Under the pieces are notes generated by a model. It was not told the origin of the DNA. It did no database searches and was given only the letters and a program-made list of their open reading frames with translations. This document shows, in pieces, positions 1 to 5,788 of a DNA stretch of 8,984 bases. The stretch is from contig JACQCL010000174.1 in assembly GCA_016201645.1 (NCBI GenBank), positions 1 to 8,984 on the forward strand, written 5' to 3'. The number at the start of each line of letters is the position of its first letter. The stretch's first letter is position 1. The position numbers and the translations under genes are program-made. This stretch comes from Candidatus Rokuibacteriota bacterium. Its GTDB lineage: Bacteria > Methylomirabilota > Methylomirabilia > Rokubacteriales > CSP1-6.

Positions 1-348
1 CGATGTCCCTGCGGGAGGACCTCGGCCCGGATGCTCGGCTGGCGGGGACGCGCCGACGAGGTCACCAAGGTGCGCGGGATGTTCATTCATCCCCGCCAGG
101 TGGATGAGGCCGCCGCCAGGGTCGCGGGCATCGCGCGTCACCAGGTGATCGTCACGCGGAAGGACCATCAGGATGTCCTGACGTTCAGGGTGGAGCTGGC
201 GGAGGGCGCTGCGGCCGGCGCCATCGCTCCGGCGCTCGAAGCGGCTGTCAGGGAGATCATGAAGCTCCGAGGTCAGGTGGAGGTGGTGCCTCGGGGTTCG
301 ATTCCCGAGGGCGCCAAGAAGATTATCGACGAGCGCACGTGGAAGTAG
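1..348 (+). CDS. PaaK-like phenylacetate-CoA ligase, C-terminal end (5' truncated)
   Basis: This is the tail of an adenylate-forming acyl/aryl-CoA ligase, the class that activates an aromatic acid with ATP and joins it to CoA. The frame is open from the first base and reads CPCGRTS, then GRADEVTKVRGMFIHP, which is the hinge and start of the small mobile C-terminal domain of the phenylacetate-CoA ligase family. It ends with a typical alpha/beta tail containing EGAKKIIDERTWK. In this family the conserved Lys near the C terminus contacts the adenylate; the KK pair in EGAKK is the likely position. About 115 residues are visible, and the ATP-binding core lies outside the window. The stop overlaps the next gene by about 10 nt, which suggests a shared transcript. 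The substrate cannot be told from this part: phenylacetate and other aryl or alkyl acids are all possible. Confidence 0.85.
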   Translation, partial: RCPCGRTSARMLGWRGRADEVTKVRGMFIHPRQVDEAAARVAGIARHQVIVTRKDHQDVLTFRVELAEGAAAGAIAPALEAAVREIMKLRGQVEVVPRGSIPEGAKKIIDERTWK

Positions 349-1202
349 CCCCGAGAGCAGTGCCGGAGTTCGTGGCCGTCGGGCATGTCACACTCGATCA
401 CATCGGCGGCGCCGTCCGGCCCGGCGGCACGGCTCTCTATGCGGCGCTCACCGCCCACCGCCTGGGCTGCTCCGTCGGCCTCCTGACCAGCTTCGGCCCT
501 GATTTTCCCCGGGACCTCTTTCCCCCCGACTTTCAGGTCGTCCATGTCCCGGCCTCCCAGACGACGGTGTTCCGGCACGAGACGGCCGGGGAGGGGCGCG
601 CGCTCACTCTCTTGGCCCGCGCCACCGACCTCGAGGTCGGCCATCTCCCCCTCGAATGGAAGACGGCGGACCTCGCGCTGCTCTGCCCTGACGCCAACGA
701 GGTGGAGCCGTACCTCGCCGCGGAGTTTTCCGAAGGGGCGGTCGGGGCCGCGGTGCAGGGGTGGATGCGCGCGCGGGGGGCCGGCGGCGCGATCAGCCCC
801 GCGCTCTGGGAGGATGCCCCGCTGGTGCTTCCCCACGTCCAGGCGGTCTTCCTGAGCCAGGAAGATATGGGGCCTTTCGAGGAAGAGGTCATGGAGTGGT
901 TCCAGCAGATCCCGTTCGGGGTGATCACACTCGGACGCCGGGGGGCGGTCCTCTTCGTCAGTGGCGAGCGCCACTTCATCGAGGCTGATCCTGCCGACGA
1001 AGTTGACCCAACAGGCGCCGGGGATGTGTTCGCCGCGGCCTTCATGATCCAGTATCAGCGGGAGGGGAGTCCCTGGGAGGCCGCCGCGTTCGCCGCCTGC
1101 GCCGCCGCGCTCCACGTGGAGGGCGCTGGGATCGCCGCCATCCCCTCCCAGCCCGCGGTCAAGGAGCGCCTCTCGGCGTACCGGCGCCGCCTCGGTCGCT
1201 GA
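339..1202 (+). CDS. PfkB-family sugar/nucleoside kinase
   Basis: This is a ribokinase-like (PfkB) kinase that transfers the ATP gamma-phosphate to a hydroxyl of a sugar or nucleoside in the cytosol. The N-terminal half has the GG-containing substrate-side motif (RPGGTALYAA, residues about 27-36). The C-terminal half has the PfkB signature DPTGAGDVFAAAF (223-235), in which Asp229 is the expected catalytic base and GAG forms the anion hole. At 287 residues the length is normal for small PfkB proteins. The GTG at 339 gives a 10-nt overlap with the upstream ligase gene; a second in-frame GTG at 360, preceded by GAGAG, would remove the overlap and is equally plausible. The substrate-lid region is divergent, so I do not name a substrate. 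A sugar kinase near a transaldolase suggests pentose or hexose phosphate metabolism, which is inference only. Confidence 0.88.
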   Translation: MEVAPRAVPEFVAVGHVTLDHIGGAVRPGGTALYAALTAHRLGCSVGLLTSFGPDFPRDLFPPDFQVVHVPASQTTVFRHETAGEGRALTLLARATDLEVGHLPLEWKTADLALLCPDANEVEPYLAAEFSEGAVGAAVQGWMRARGAGGAISPALWEDAPLVLPHVQAVFLSQEDMGPFEEEVMEWFQQIPFGVITLGRRGAVLFVSGERHFIEADPADEVDPTGAGDVFAAAFMIQYQREGSPWEAAAFAACAAALHVEGAGIAAIPSQPAVKERLSAYRRRLGR

Positions 1203-1242
1203 TTTCTTGACAGGTCCCCGTCGGAGGACTACGCTGGCCCTG

Positions 1243-1617
1243 ATGGCGGAACGGAAAATCCGGATAACGGCGGGGTCGGTCCAGGCCGAGGCGAAGCTGG
1301 ACGGATCGAAGACCGCTCACGCCATCTGGGACGCCCTCCCGCTCACGGCGAAGGCGGAGACGTGGGGAGACGAAATCTACTTCGCGATCCCCGTTCATCT
1401 GAAAGAGGAAACCCCCAAAGAAGTTGTTGAGCTGGGTGATCTCGGCTACTGGCCTCCCGGCAATGCGTTCTGCATCTTCTTTGGTCCCACTCCAACCAGC
1501 CACGGGCAGGAAATCCGTCCCGCCAGTCCGGTGAACGTCTTCGGTCGAATCGTCGGCGACCCGAAGGTCTTCAAGAAAGTCCGCACAGGCACGACGGTCA
1601 GCATCGAACGCGCCTGA
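1243..1617 (+). CDS. TM1367-type cyclophilin-like protein
   Basis: This 124-residue protein belongs to the cyclophilin-like family typified by Thermotoga TM1367, a small beta-barrel related in fold to peptidyl-prolyl isomerases but without a proven isomerase role. The family pattern is clear: TWGDEIYFAIPV, a KEVVELGDLGYWPPG stretch, FCIFFGPTP, and SPVNVFGRIVGD near the end. I chose ATG 1243 because the family similarity begins there (MAERKIRITAG). An upstream in-frame TTG at 1207 would add 12 residues (MTGPRRRTTLAL) and leave only 4 nt after the kinase stop. The GGAGG at 1223-1227 lies 15 nt before the ATG, further than ideal, so the start is not firmly settled. The gene sits between the kinase and the transaldolase, and its stop overlaps the transaldolase ribosome binding site, so it is probably cotranscribed. 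Its biochemical function is unknown. Confidence 0.82.
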   Translation: MAERKIRITAGSVQAEAKLDGSKTAHAIWDALPLTAKAETWGDEIYFAIPVHLKEETPKEVVELGDLGYWPPGNAFCIFFGPTPTSHGQEIRPASPVNVFGRIVGDPKVFKKVRTGTTVSIERA

Positions 1618-1628
1618 AGGAGACACAG

Positions 1629-2279
1629 ATGAAGATCTTTCTGGACACGGCCAATATCAGCGAGCTGAAGGAAGGAGTGGCGATGGGGATCCTGGACGGC
1701 TGTACGACCAACCCGTCTCTGATCGCCAAGGAGAAGCGCCCCTTCCGCCCTTTGGTGGAGGAGATCTGCTCGATCGTCCCCGGGCCGGTCAGCCTGGAGG
1801 TGGTGGCCACGGACGAGGAGGGGATGGTCAAGGAGGGGAAGGAGCTGGCCCAGATCGCCCCCAACGTCGTGGTCAAGTGTCCGCTCACGAAAGATGGTCT
1901 GAAGGCCGTCAGACGGCTCACGCGGGAGGGGATCAAGGTCAACCAGACGCTCTGCTTTTCCGCCACCCAAGCGCTCCTCTCGGCCAAAGCCGGTGCTTCG
2001 TACATCAGCCCCTTCCTGGGTCGCCTCGACGACATCTCCCACGTCGGCATGGACCTGATCCGCCAGATCGTCAAGATCTACAGCAACTACGGGTTCCAGA
2101 CCCAGGTGCTCGCCGCCTCCATCAGGAACCCCCTCCACGTCGTGGACGCGGCCCTGGCGGGCGCCCACATCGCGACCATGCCGTTCGCCGTCCTCGAGCA
2201 GCTCATGAAGCACCCGCTGACCGACATCGGCCTCAAGAAGTTCCTGGACGACTGGAACAAGGCCGGCGTCAAGATGTAG
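1629..2279 (+). CDS. tal: Transaldolase, TalC/MipB small subfamily
   Basis: This 216-residue TIM-barrel class I aldolase matches the small transaldolase/fructose-6-phosphate aldolase family in length and motifs. They include FLDTANI at the N terminus, TTNPSLI (26-32), the Schiff-base lysine Lys83 in VVVKCPLT, and QVLAASIRNP with MPFAVLEQL near the C terminus. Two active-site positions separate the activities. Fructose-6-phosphate aldolase has Gln59 and Tyr131 (E. coli FsaA numbering), while true transaldolases have Glu and Phe there. Here they are Glu57 and Phe129, so I call it a transaldolase of the non-oxidative pentose phosphate pathway, moving dihydroxyacetone from sedoheptulose-7-phosphate to glyceraldehyde-3-phosphate. 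A strong AAGGAG (1617-1622) sits 6 nt before the ATG and overlaps the preceding stop, which points to coupling with the upstream gene. The Cys after Lys83 replaces the more usual Ile or Val. Confidence 0.93.
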   Translation: MKIFLDTANISELKEGVAMGILDGCTTNPSLIAKEKRPFRPLVEEICSIVPGPVSLEVVATDEEGMVKEGKELAQIAPNVVVKCPLTKDGLKAVRRLTREGIKVNQTLCFSATQALLSAKAGASYISPFLGRLDDISHVGMDLIRQIVKIYSNYGFQTQVLAASIRNPLHVVDAALAGAHIATMPFAVLEQLMKHPLTDIGLKKFLDDWNKAGVKM

Positions 2280-2284
2280 CGTCC

Positions 2285-2331
2285 CCCTCACCCTGTCCCT
2301 CTCCCTCTCAGGGAAAGGGTTGGGGTGAGGG
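2285..2331. repeat. Intergenic CCCTCACCC palindrome (REP-like or terminator)
   Basis: An imperfect inverted repeat lies in the gap after the transaldolase gene. The outer arms CCCTCACCC (2285-2293) and GGGTGAGGG (2323-2331) are perfect complements, and inside them CCCT (2297-2300) can pair with AGGG (2316-2319). The interior is a CT-rich/GA-rich low-complexity stretch. Palindromes with this CCCTCACCC...GGGTGAGGG outline are often dispersed between genes of GC-rich bacteria, which is background knowledge not tested here. No T-tract follows, so an intrinsic terminator is possible but not typical. Its place between two transcription units would suit transcript-end stabilisation or attenuation. 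The remaining gap up to 2380 shows nothing else firm; TATATC at 2360-2365 has no good -35 partner. Confidence 0.6.
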
Positions 2332-2380
2332 TTTCCACCCGTTCGGCGCGTCGCCCACGTATATCTGGTGAAAGATCCTC

Positions 2381-2884
2381 ATGGGCCCTGACGACGGCGC
2401 GTTGATGGAGCGGGTGAGGCGGGGTGATCAGGCCGCCTTTGCGGCTCTCGTCGGCCACTACCAGGATCGCCTCTTCACGGTGGCCCACCGGCTCCTGGGC
2501 AATCGGGCGGACGCTGAGGACGCCGTCCAGCGGGCTTTTCTCAACTGCTACTTGAAGTCAGACCACTACGAGCCGCGCTGGCAGGTCTCGACATGGCTCT
2601 ACCGGATCCTGACGAACGTCTGCGTTGACGAGTTGCGCAGACGAAGGATTGTCGGCTCGGCAGTTCGCCCTCCCGATGAAGGGCCAACGGATAAGCCAGT
2701 ACAGCACCTGGATTTTCGGCGCGCGTTGGAACGGGTCCCCACGGAGGCGCGGATGCTTCTTACGTTGAGATATGTGGACGGGTTGTCGTACGGTGAGCTC
2801 GCCAGGGTCCGCGGCATTTCGATCAACACCGTCAAGAGCCAACTGGCGCGGGGCAAAGCCATTCTCCGCAAGGTCCTTCGGTGA
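2381..2884 (+). CDS. ECF-type RNA polymerase sigma factor
   Basis: This is a short alternative sigma factor of the extracytoplasmic-function group, which directs RNA polymerase to a small regulon. Of its 167 residues, roughly 20-90 form region 2 (core binding and -10 recognition: HYQDRLFTVAHRLLG, then DAEDAVQRAFLNCY, STWLYRILTNVCVDELRRRR). After a short charged linker, residues about 112-167 form region 4 with its -35-binding helix-turn-helix (YGELARVRGISINTVKSQLARGKAILRK). No region 3 or C-terminal extension is present, as usual for ECF factors. Start ATG 2381 is preceded by GGTGAAAG; an internal ATG at 2405 has no better binding site. The stop at 2882-2884 is followed directly by GAGGAG, the binding site of the next gene. 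No conventional zinc anti-sigma gene follows. An alkyltransferase/Ada fusion takes that place, suggesting response to alkylation or redox stress (inference). Confidence 0.93.
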   Translation: MGPDDGALMERVRRGDQAAFAALVGHYQDRLFTVAHRLLGNRADAEDAVQRAFLNCYLKSDHYEPRWQVSTWLYRILTNVCVDELRRRRIVGSAVRPPDEGPTDKPVQHLDFRRALERVPTEARMLLTLRYVDGLSYGELARVRGISINTVKSQLARGKAILRKVLR

Positions 2885-2895
2885 GGAGACAGACC

Positions 2896-3615
2896 ATGGA
2901 TCGCTTGGACGAGCTGCTGGCCGCTCATTTCAAGGTGGACCGGGCTCCCGGAAAGCTGGCCTCACGGATTGTGGAGCGCGCCCGTCACGCCGGCGGTAAA
3001 GGTCTCGAGCTGTTGGACGAGATCCAGATCACCGCCACCGATCGGGGCGTGTGCCTCATCCGGGCCGAGTCGCTCGCGTCTCCTTCTTCCACAAAGGCCC
3101 GGCGCCTGGTTGAGCAGGCCAGGGTGGAACTGGCCGAATACCTGGAGGGGAAGCGGACTTTCTTCTCGGTGCCGGTTGATCTATCGGCGGTGGCCCCGTT
3201 CCAGCGGGACGTCCTTGAAACCGCCCGACGTATCCCGTTCGGCGAGGTGCGCTCGTATGCGTGGATCGCGCGCCAGATCGGCCATCGGCAGGCCGTCCGC
3301 GCGGTCGGGACGGCGCTCGGCCGGAATCCCGTGCCGCTCCTCGTGCCGTGCCACCGGGTGCTCAGGAGCGACGGGGGCGTGGGAGGCTACCTCTTCGGTA
3401 CTCGGGTCAAGGACGGCCTCCTCGCTCTCGAGCGAAGCACGCCGGTGCTTCAAGGTTGCACCACCACCCGCATCGTCTGTCGCGTTGGGTGCGTTCATGG
3501 ACGGCACATGAGTCCGGAAAACCGCGTGATCTTCGCCTCGGTGGCCGACGCGCGATCGGTGGGCTACCGCCCGTGCAAGGTGTGCCGTCCTCTTGCCGAC
3601 GCTATGGCGAATTGA
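2896..3615 (+). CDS. ogt: O6-alkylguanine-DNA alkyltransferase with C-terminal Ada-type zinc domain
   Basis: This is a suicide DNA-repair protein that moves a methyl group from O6-methylguanine to its own cysteine. Residues about 37-90 resemble the Ogt/Ada N-terminal subdomain and 99-180 are the catalytic domain. That domain has Tyr121 (EVRSYAWIA), the arginine-finger stretch RAVGTALGRNP (135-145), and the active site PCHRV with acceptor Cys152. Residues about 185-235 form an Ada-type metal-binding domain with all four zinc cysteines (Cys195-x3-Cys199 and Cys227-x2-Cys230) and the family ending YRPCKVCRPL. In E. coli Ada this domain is N-terminal, takes methyl groups from phosphotriesters, and is joined to an AraC helix-turn-helix. 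Here it is C-terminal and the helix-turn-helix is absent. The first ~35 residues are an extra helical segment outside the alkyltransferase fold. ATG 2896 is chosen because GAGGAG (2883-2888) precedes it by 7 nt; GTG 2881 would add five residues. Confidence 0.9.
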   Translation: MDRLDELLAAHFKVDRAPGKLASRIVERARHAGGKGLELLDEIQITATDRGVCLIRAESLASPSSTKARRLVEQARVELAEYLEGKRTFFSVPVDLSAVAPFQRDVLETARRIPFGEVRSYAWIARQIGHRQAVRAVGTALGRNPVPLLVPCHRVLRSDGGVGGYLFGTRVKDGLLALERSTPVLQGCTTTRIVCRVGCVHGRHMSPENRVIFASVADARSVGYRPCKVCRPLADAMAN

Positions 3616-3626
3616 CGGAGGGACCC

Positions 3627-4184
3627 ATGCCGCGAGTGACAGAGATCGAGAGCGACGGGGGTGATCCTGTTCTCTGGGAGATCTTCGCCAAAGAGCGGAA
3701 GGCCTTCGGACGTCTCTTCAACACTACGAAAGTCCTTGCTCACTGCCCGCCCATCCTCCAGGCGGCCAAGAACCTGTCGGCCTCAATCGAGCGGTCGGGA
3801 CTCCTGGATGCTCAGCTTCGTAATCTGGTGTACCTGAGGGTCGCGCTGATCAACGGCTGCCCCTTCTGAATTGACATCAACGCATCCCGTGGGATGCAGG
3901 CGGGGGCGACGGCAGAGAAAATTCAGGCGGTTCCTCAGTTTAAGGAAAACCCGCTGTTCTCCGAGCGCGAGCGGGTGGCTCTCGAGTTCGCCGAGCGGAT
4001 GACGATCACGGGTGAGAAGGTGGACGACGGGTTGTTCTCGCGGGTTCGTCGCCACTTTTCAGAGGCGGAAACCGTGGAGCTGGCGGCAGCCATCGCGCTG
4101 GAGAACTTCCGGAGCAAGTTCAACACCGCCCTGGGTGTCGAATCTCAGGGCTTCTGCGTCCTCCCGAGCACCCCACCGGCTTAG
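3627..4184 (+). CDS. AhpD/carboxymuconolactone decarboxylase-family selenoprotein (CxxU), read through UGA 3867-3869
   Basis: This is an AhpD-like thiol oxidoreductase, probably a peroxidase or disulfide-type redox enzyme. The frame begins at ATG 3627, 5 nt after GGAGG (3617-3621), and reads 80 residues to RVALINGCPF before a UGA. The same frame then continues for 104 residues (IDINASRGMQAG... to GFCVLPSTPPA). The join gives GCPF-U-IDIN, where relatives have GCPFCIDIN, so the UGA stands exactly at the second redox cysteine (Cys78, Sec81). Both halves match one family, with no frame change. The post-UGA part has the family's ERVALEFAERM, HFSEAETVELAAAIALENF and FN-ALG stretches. A hairpin just downstream fits a bacterial SECIS element. 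Total length is 185 residues including Sec. Asn85 stands where classical AhpD has its motif His. A truncated pseudogene or a base error is the alternative. The gene is third in the sigma factor operon, 11 nt after the alkyltransferase stop. Confidence 0.87.
3882..3897 (+). promoter_or_regulatory. Candidate bacterial SECIS hairpin
   Basis: GCATCCCGTGGGATGC lies 12 nt after the in-frame UGA. It folds as a six-pair perfect stem (GCAUCC with GGAUGC) closed by a CGUG tetraloop. The loop starts 18 nt after the UGA and carries G as its second base. Known bacterial SECIS elements are hairpins inside the coding region shortly after the UGA, with the apical loop roughly 16-37 nt from it and a G among the first loop bases, and they bind SelB. 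This one meets those criteria; it has no clear bulged U like that of E. coli fdhF. The sequence also encodes ASRGMQ, so the structure is embedded in the reading frame. Confidence 0.75.
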
Positions 4185-4207
4185 TCTTTATGCATGCCGG
4201 TGGGGTG
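4169..4207. terminator. Possible bidirectional terminator in the convergent gene overlap
   Basis: A perfect 12-bp inverted repeat, CACCCCACCGGC (4169-4180) and GCCGGTGGGGTG (4196-4207), surrounds a 15-nt AT-rich loop. The loop contains TTAG, which is TAG for the selenoprotein gene on the + strand and TAA for the ligase gene on the - strand. A GC-rich stem at the meeting point of two convergent genes suits termination in both directions. No long U-tract follows on either side, so factor-dependent release or simple transcript-end protection is also possible. Confidence 0.6.
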
Positions 4208-5788
4208 GAGGATCTGGTCGTGGAGCTCGCCGGCCTGGATCATCTGCGATAGGCGCGAGCGCTGGATCTTGCCGCTGGAGGTCTTGGGAATGGTCTGAGG
4301 TTTGACGAGAAGTACTCGCGCCGGGCGGTGGCCGCGGCCCTGGTGGACGCGCTGGACGATCTCCCGCGCAAGCCGGGAGAACGTCTCATGGTCGGCGTTC
4401 GCGTCGCGGACCTCGGCTATGACGTAGAGGCGCTGGGTGCCGAGCCGCTCGCTGTCGATCCCGACAGCCGCCGAATACCGGATGCCCGCCACCTCATCGG
4501 CTAGCTCTTCGACTTCGGCCGGGCCGATGTTCTCGCCCGCGATGATGATCAGGTCCTTGATCCGCCCGGTGATAGAGAGGTATCCCTGGGCGTCGAGCAA
4601 TCCTAGGTCCCCGGTCCTGAGCCAGCCGTCCGGCGTCAGCACCTGGCGCGTCAACTCGGCGTTGTTGTAGTAGCCCTGCATCACGCCAGGGCTCTTCACC
4701 AGGATCTCCCCCTCATGGCCGGGCGGAAGGTCCACCTCGCCGTGAACGATCTTGACCGAGACGCCCCGGCAGGGCTTCCCGACCGAGAGGTACCGCCCCG
4801 ACGGGTCGAATCGGATCGGCTCTCCTCGCTGCCAGACCGCCACCGCGAGCGTCGCCTCCGCCAGCCCGTAGCACGGCGCCATGACGTCCTTGAGCCCGAA
4901 CTTCTCCTCGAAGGCGTGGATGGTGCTGAGGCGGACCGGCTCGGCCCCCGAGAGCGCCATCTTGAGGTTCGAGAGGTCCAGCCCGCCGACATCTTTCACG
5001 TTGCGCACGCAGTTGCGATAGCCGAAATCCGGCGACACGCTGAACGTCGCGCGCTCGGCCGTCATCATCTCCAGCCAGTGGCGTGGGTTCCTGAGATCGG
5101 GAGGGAGGAGGATCAGCCGGGCCCCGACCAGCGGCGGCGTGAAGGAGCAGCCGATCAGCCCCATGTCGTGGTAGAGCGGGAGCCAGCTCACGACCGTGTC
5201 GCGCGAGGTCACGCCGGCAGCCTCGGCCATGAAGGCCATCGTCGCCATCACGTTGTAATGCGAAAGGACGACGCCCCGCGGCTGGCTCGTGCTCCCCGAG
5301 GTGTACTGAATGAACGAAACGTCCTCGGCTCGAGCCGTGGGGAGCGCCCGGGGCGGTTCCATCCCCTCGAGGTCTGCCGGGGAGAGGAAGCGCTTGACGT
5401 TGGCGGCGCCCGCGCGCGCGGCCTCCACGTTCTCCCGGAACCAGTCAATCGTGACGACCGCCGTGGCCTCCGAGTTCCGGAACATGTTGGCCATCGCCTC
5501 GGCGCCGAGGGTGGGGTAGAGCGGCACGGGCACCGCCCCCAGGTGCATGATGCCGAAGAAGGTATAGAAGAACTCGGCGCAGGTGGGGAAGACGAGGCAG
5601 ACTTTGTCTCCCCGGCCGATCCCGGCCCGGGCGAGGCCCCCCGCGTAGGCGAGGCTCGACTGCCAGAGCTGGCCGTAGCTGACCTCCTGGCCGAGGAGCG
5701 TGAAGTAGGTCCAGTCGGAACTCGTGCGGTTGCGCCAGCTCATGAGCTCAATAAGCGTGTCGGGAAGGGTCTGGCCCCGGTCCATCAT
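4181..5788 (-). CDS. Fatty acyl-AMP ligase-like / acyl-CoA synthetase
   Basis: This 535-residue adenylate-forming enzyme activates a carboxylic acid, probably a fatty acid, as acyl-AMP. The ATP-binding loop is YTSGSTSQPRG (162-172), with Arg where many CoA ligases have Lys. WLPLYHDMGLIG (202-213) and CYGLAEATLAV (306-316) are forms typical of the fatty acyl-AMP ligase branch. GWLRTGDLG (388-396), the hinge GRIKDLIIIAGENI (408-421) and PKTSSGKIQRS, with the C-terminal Lys507, complete the fold. The two branches differ mainly by an insertion in the C-terminal part of the large domain that I cannot judge by eye, so release as acyl-CoA is not excluded. The start ATG at 5788-5786 overlaps the peptidase stop as ATGA, and GGAG lies 8 nt before it, so translation is likely coupled. 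A second ATG follows at once. No polyketide synthase or acyl carrier gene is in the window. Confidence 0.9.
   Translation of the reverse strand: MMDRGQTLPDTLIELMSWRNRTSSDWTYFTLLGQEVSYGQLWQSSLAYAGGLARAGIGRGDKVCLVFPTCAEFFYTFFGIMHLGAVPVPLYPTLGAEAMANMFRNSEATAVVTIDWFRENVEAARAGAANVKRFLSPADLEGMEPPRALPTARAEDVSFIQYTSGSTSQPRGVVLSHYNVMATMAFMAEAAGVTSRDTVVSWLPLYHDMGLIGCSFTPPLVGARLILLPPDLRNPRHWLEMMTAERATFSVSPDFGYRNCVRNVKDVGGLDLSNLKMALSGAEPVRLSTIHAFEEKFGLKDVMAPCYGLAEATLAVAVWQRGEPIRFDPSGRYLSVGKPCRGVSVKIVHGEVDLPPGHEGEILVKSPGVMQGYYNNAELTRQVLTPDGWLRTGDLGLLDAQGYLSITGRIKDLIIIAGENIGPAEVEELADEVAGIRYSAAVGIDSERLGTQRLYVIAEVRDANADHETFSRLAREIVQRVHQGRGHRPARVLLVKPQTIPKTSSGKIQRSRLSQMIQAGELHDQILHPTGMHKD

Noticed and set aside
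273..1115. 280-residue open frame on the - strand
   Set aside because: It is antisense to the PfkB kinase; its composition is typical of a shadow frame and it has no recognisable motif.
1446..2291. 281-residue open frame on the - strand
   Set aside because: It spans the opposite strand of the cyclophilin-like and transaldolase genes, both of which match their families along their full length.
2332..2365. TTTCCA ... TATATC as a promoter for the sigma factor operon
   Set aside because: The spacing of 22 bp is too long for a sigma-70 promoter, and no ECF-type GGAAC element is present, so no promoter is called.
3627..3869. Truncated pseudogene ending at the UGA
   Set aside because: There is no other stop or frameshift, the post-UGA part is well preserved, the UGA sits exactly at the redox cysteine, and a SECIS-like hairpin follows. 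A base error remains possible but is less likely.
3894..4184. Separate 97-residue gene starting at ATG 3894
   Set aside because: It is the in-frame continuation of the CMD-family gene after the UGA, its ATG lies inside the SECIS-like hairpin, and it has no ribosome binding site. It is half a fold on its own.
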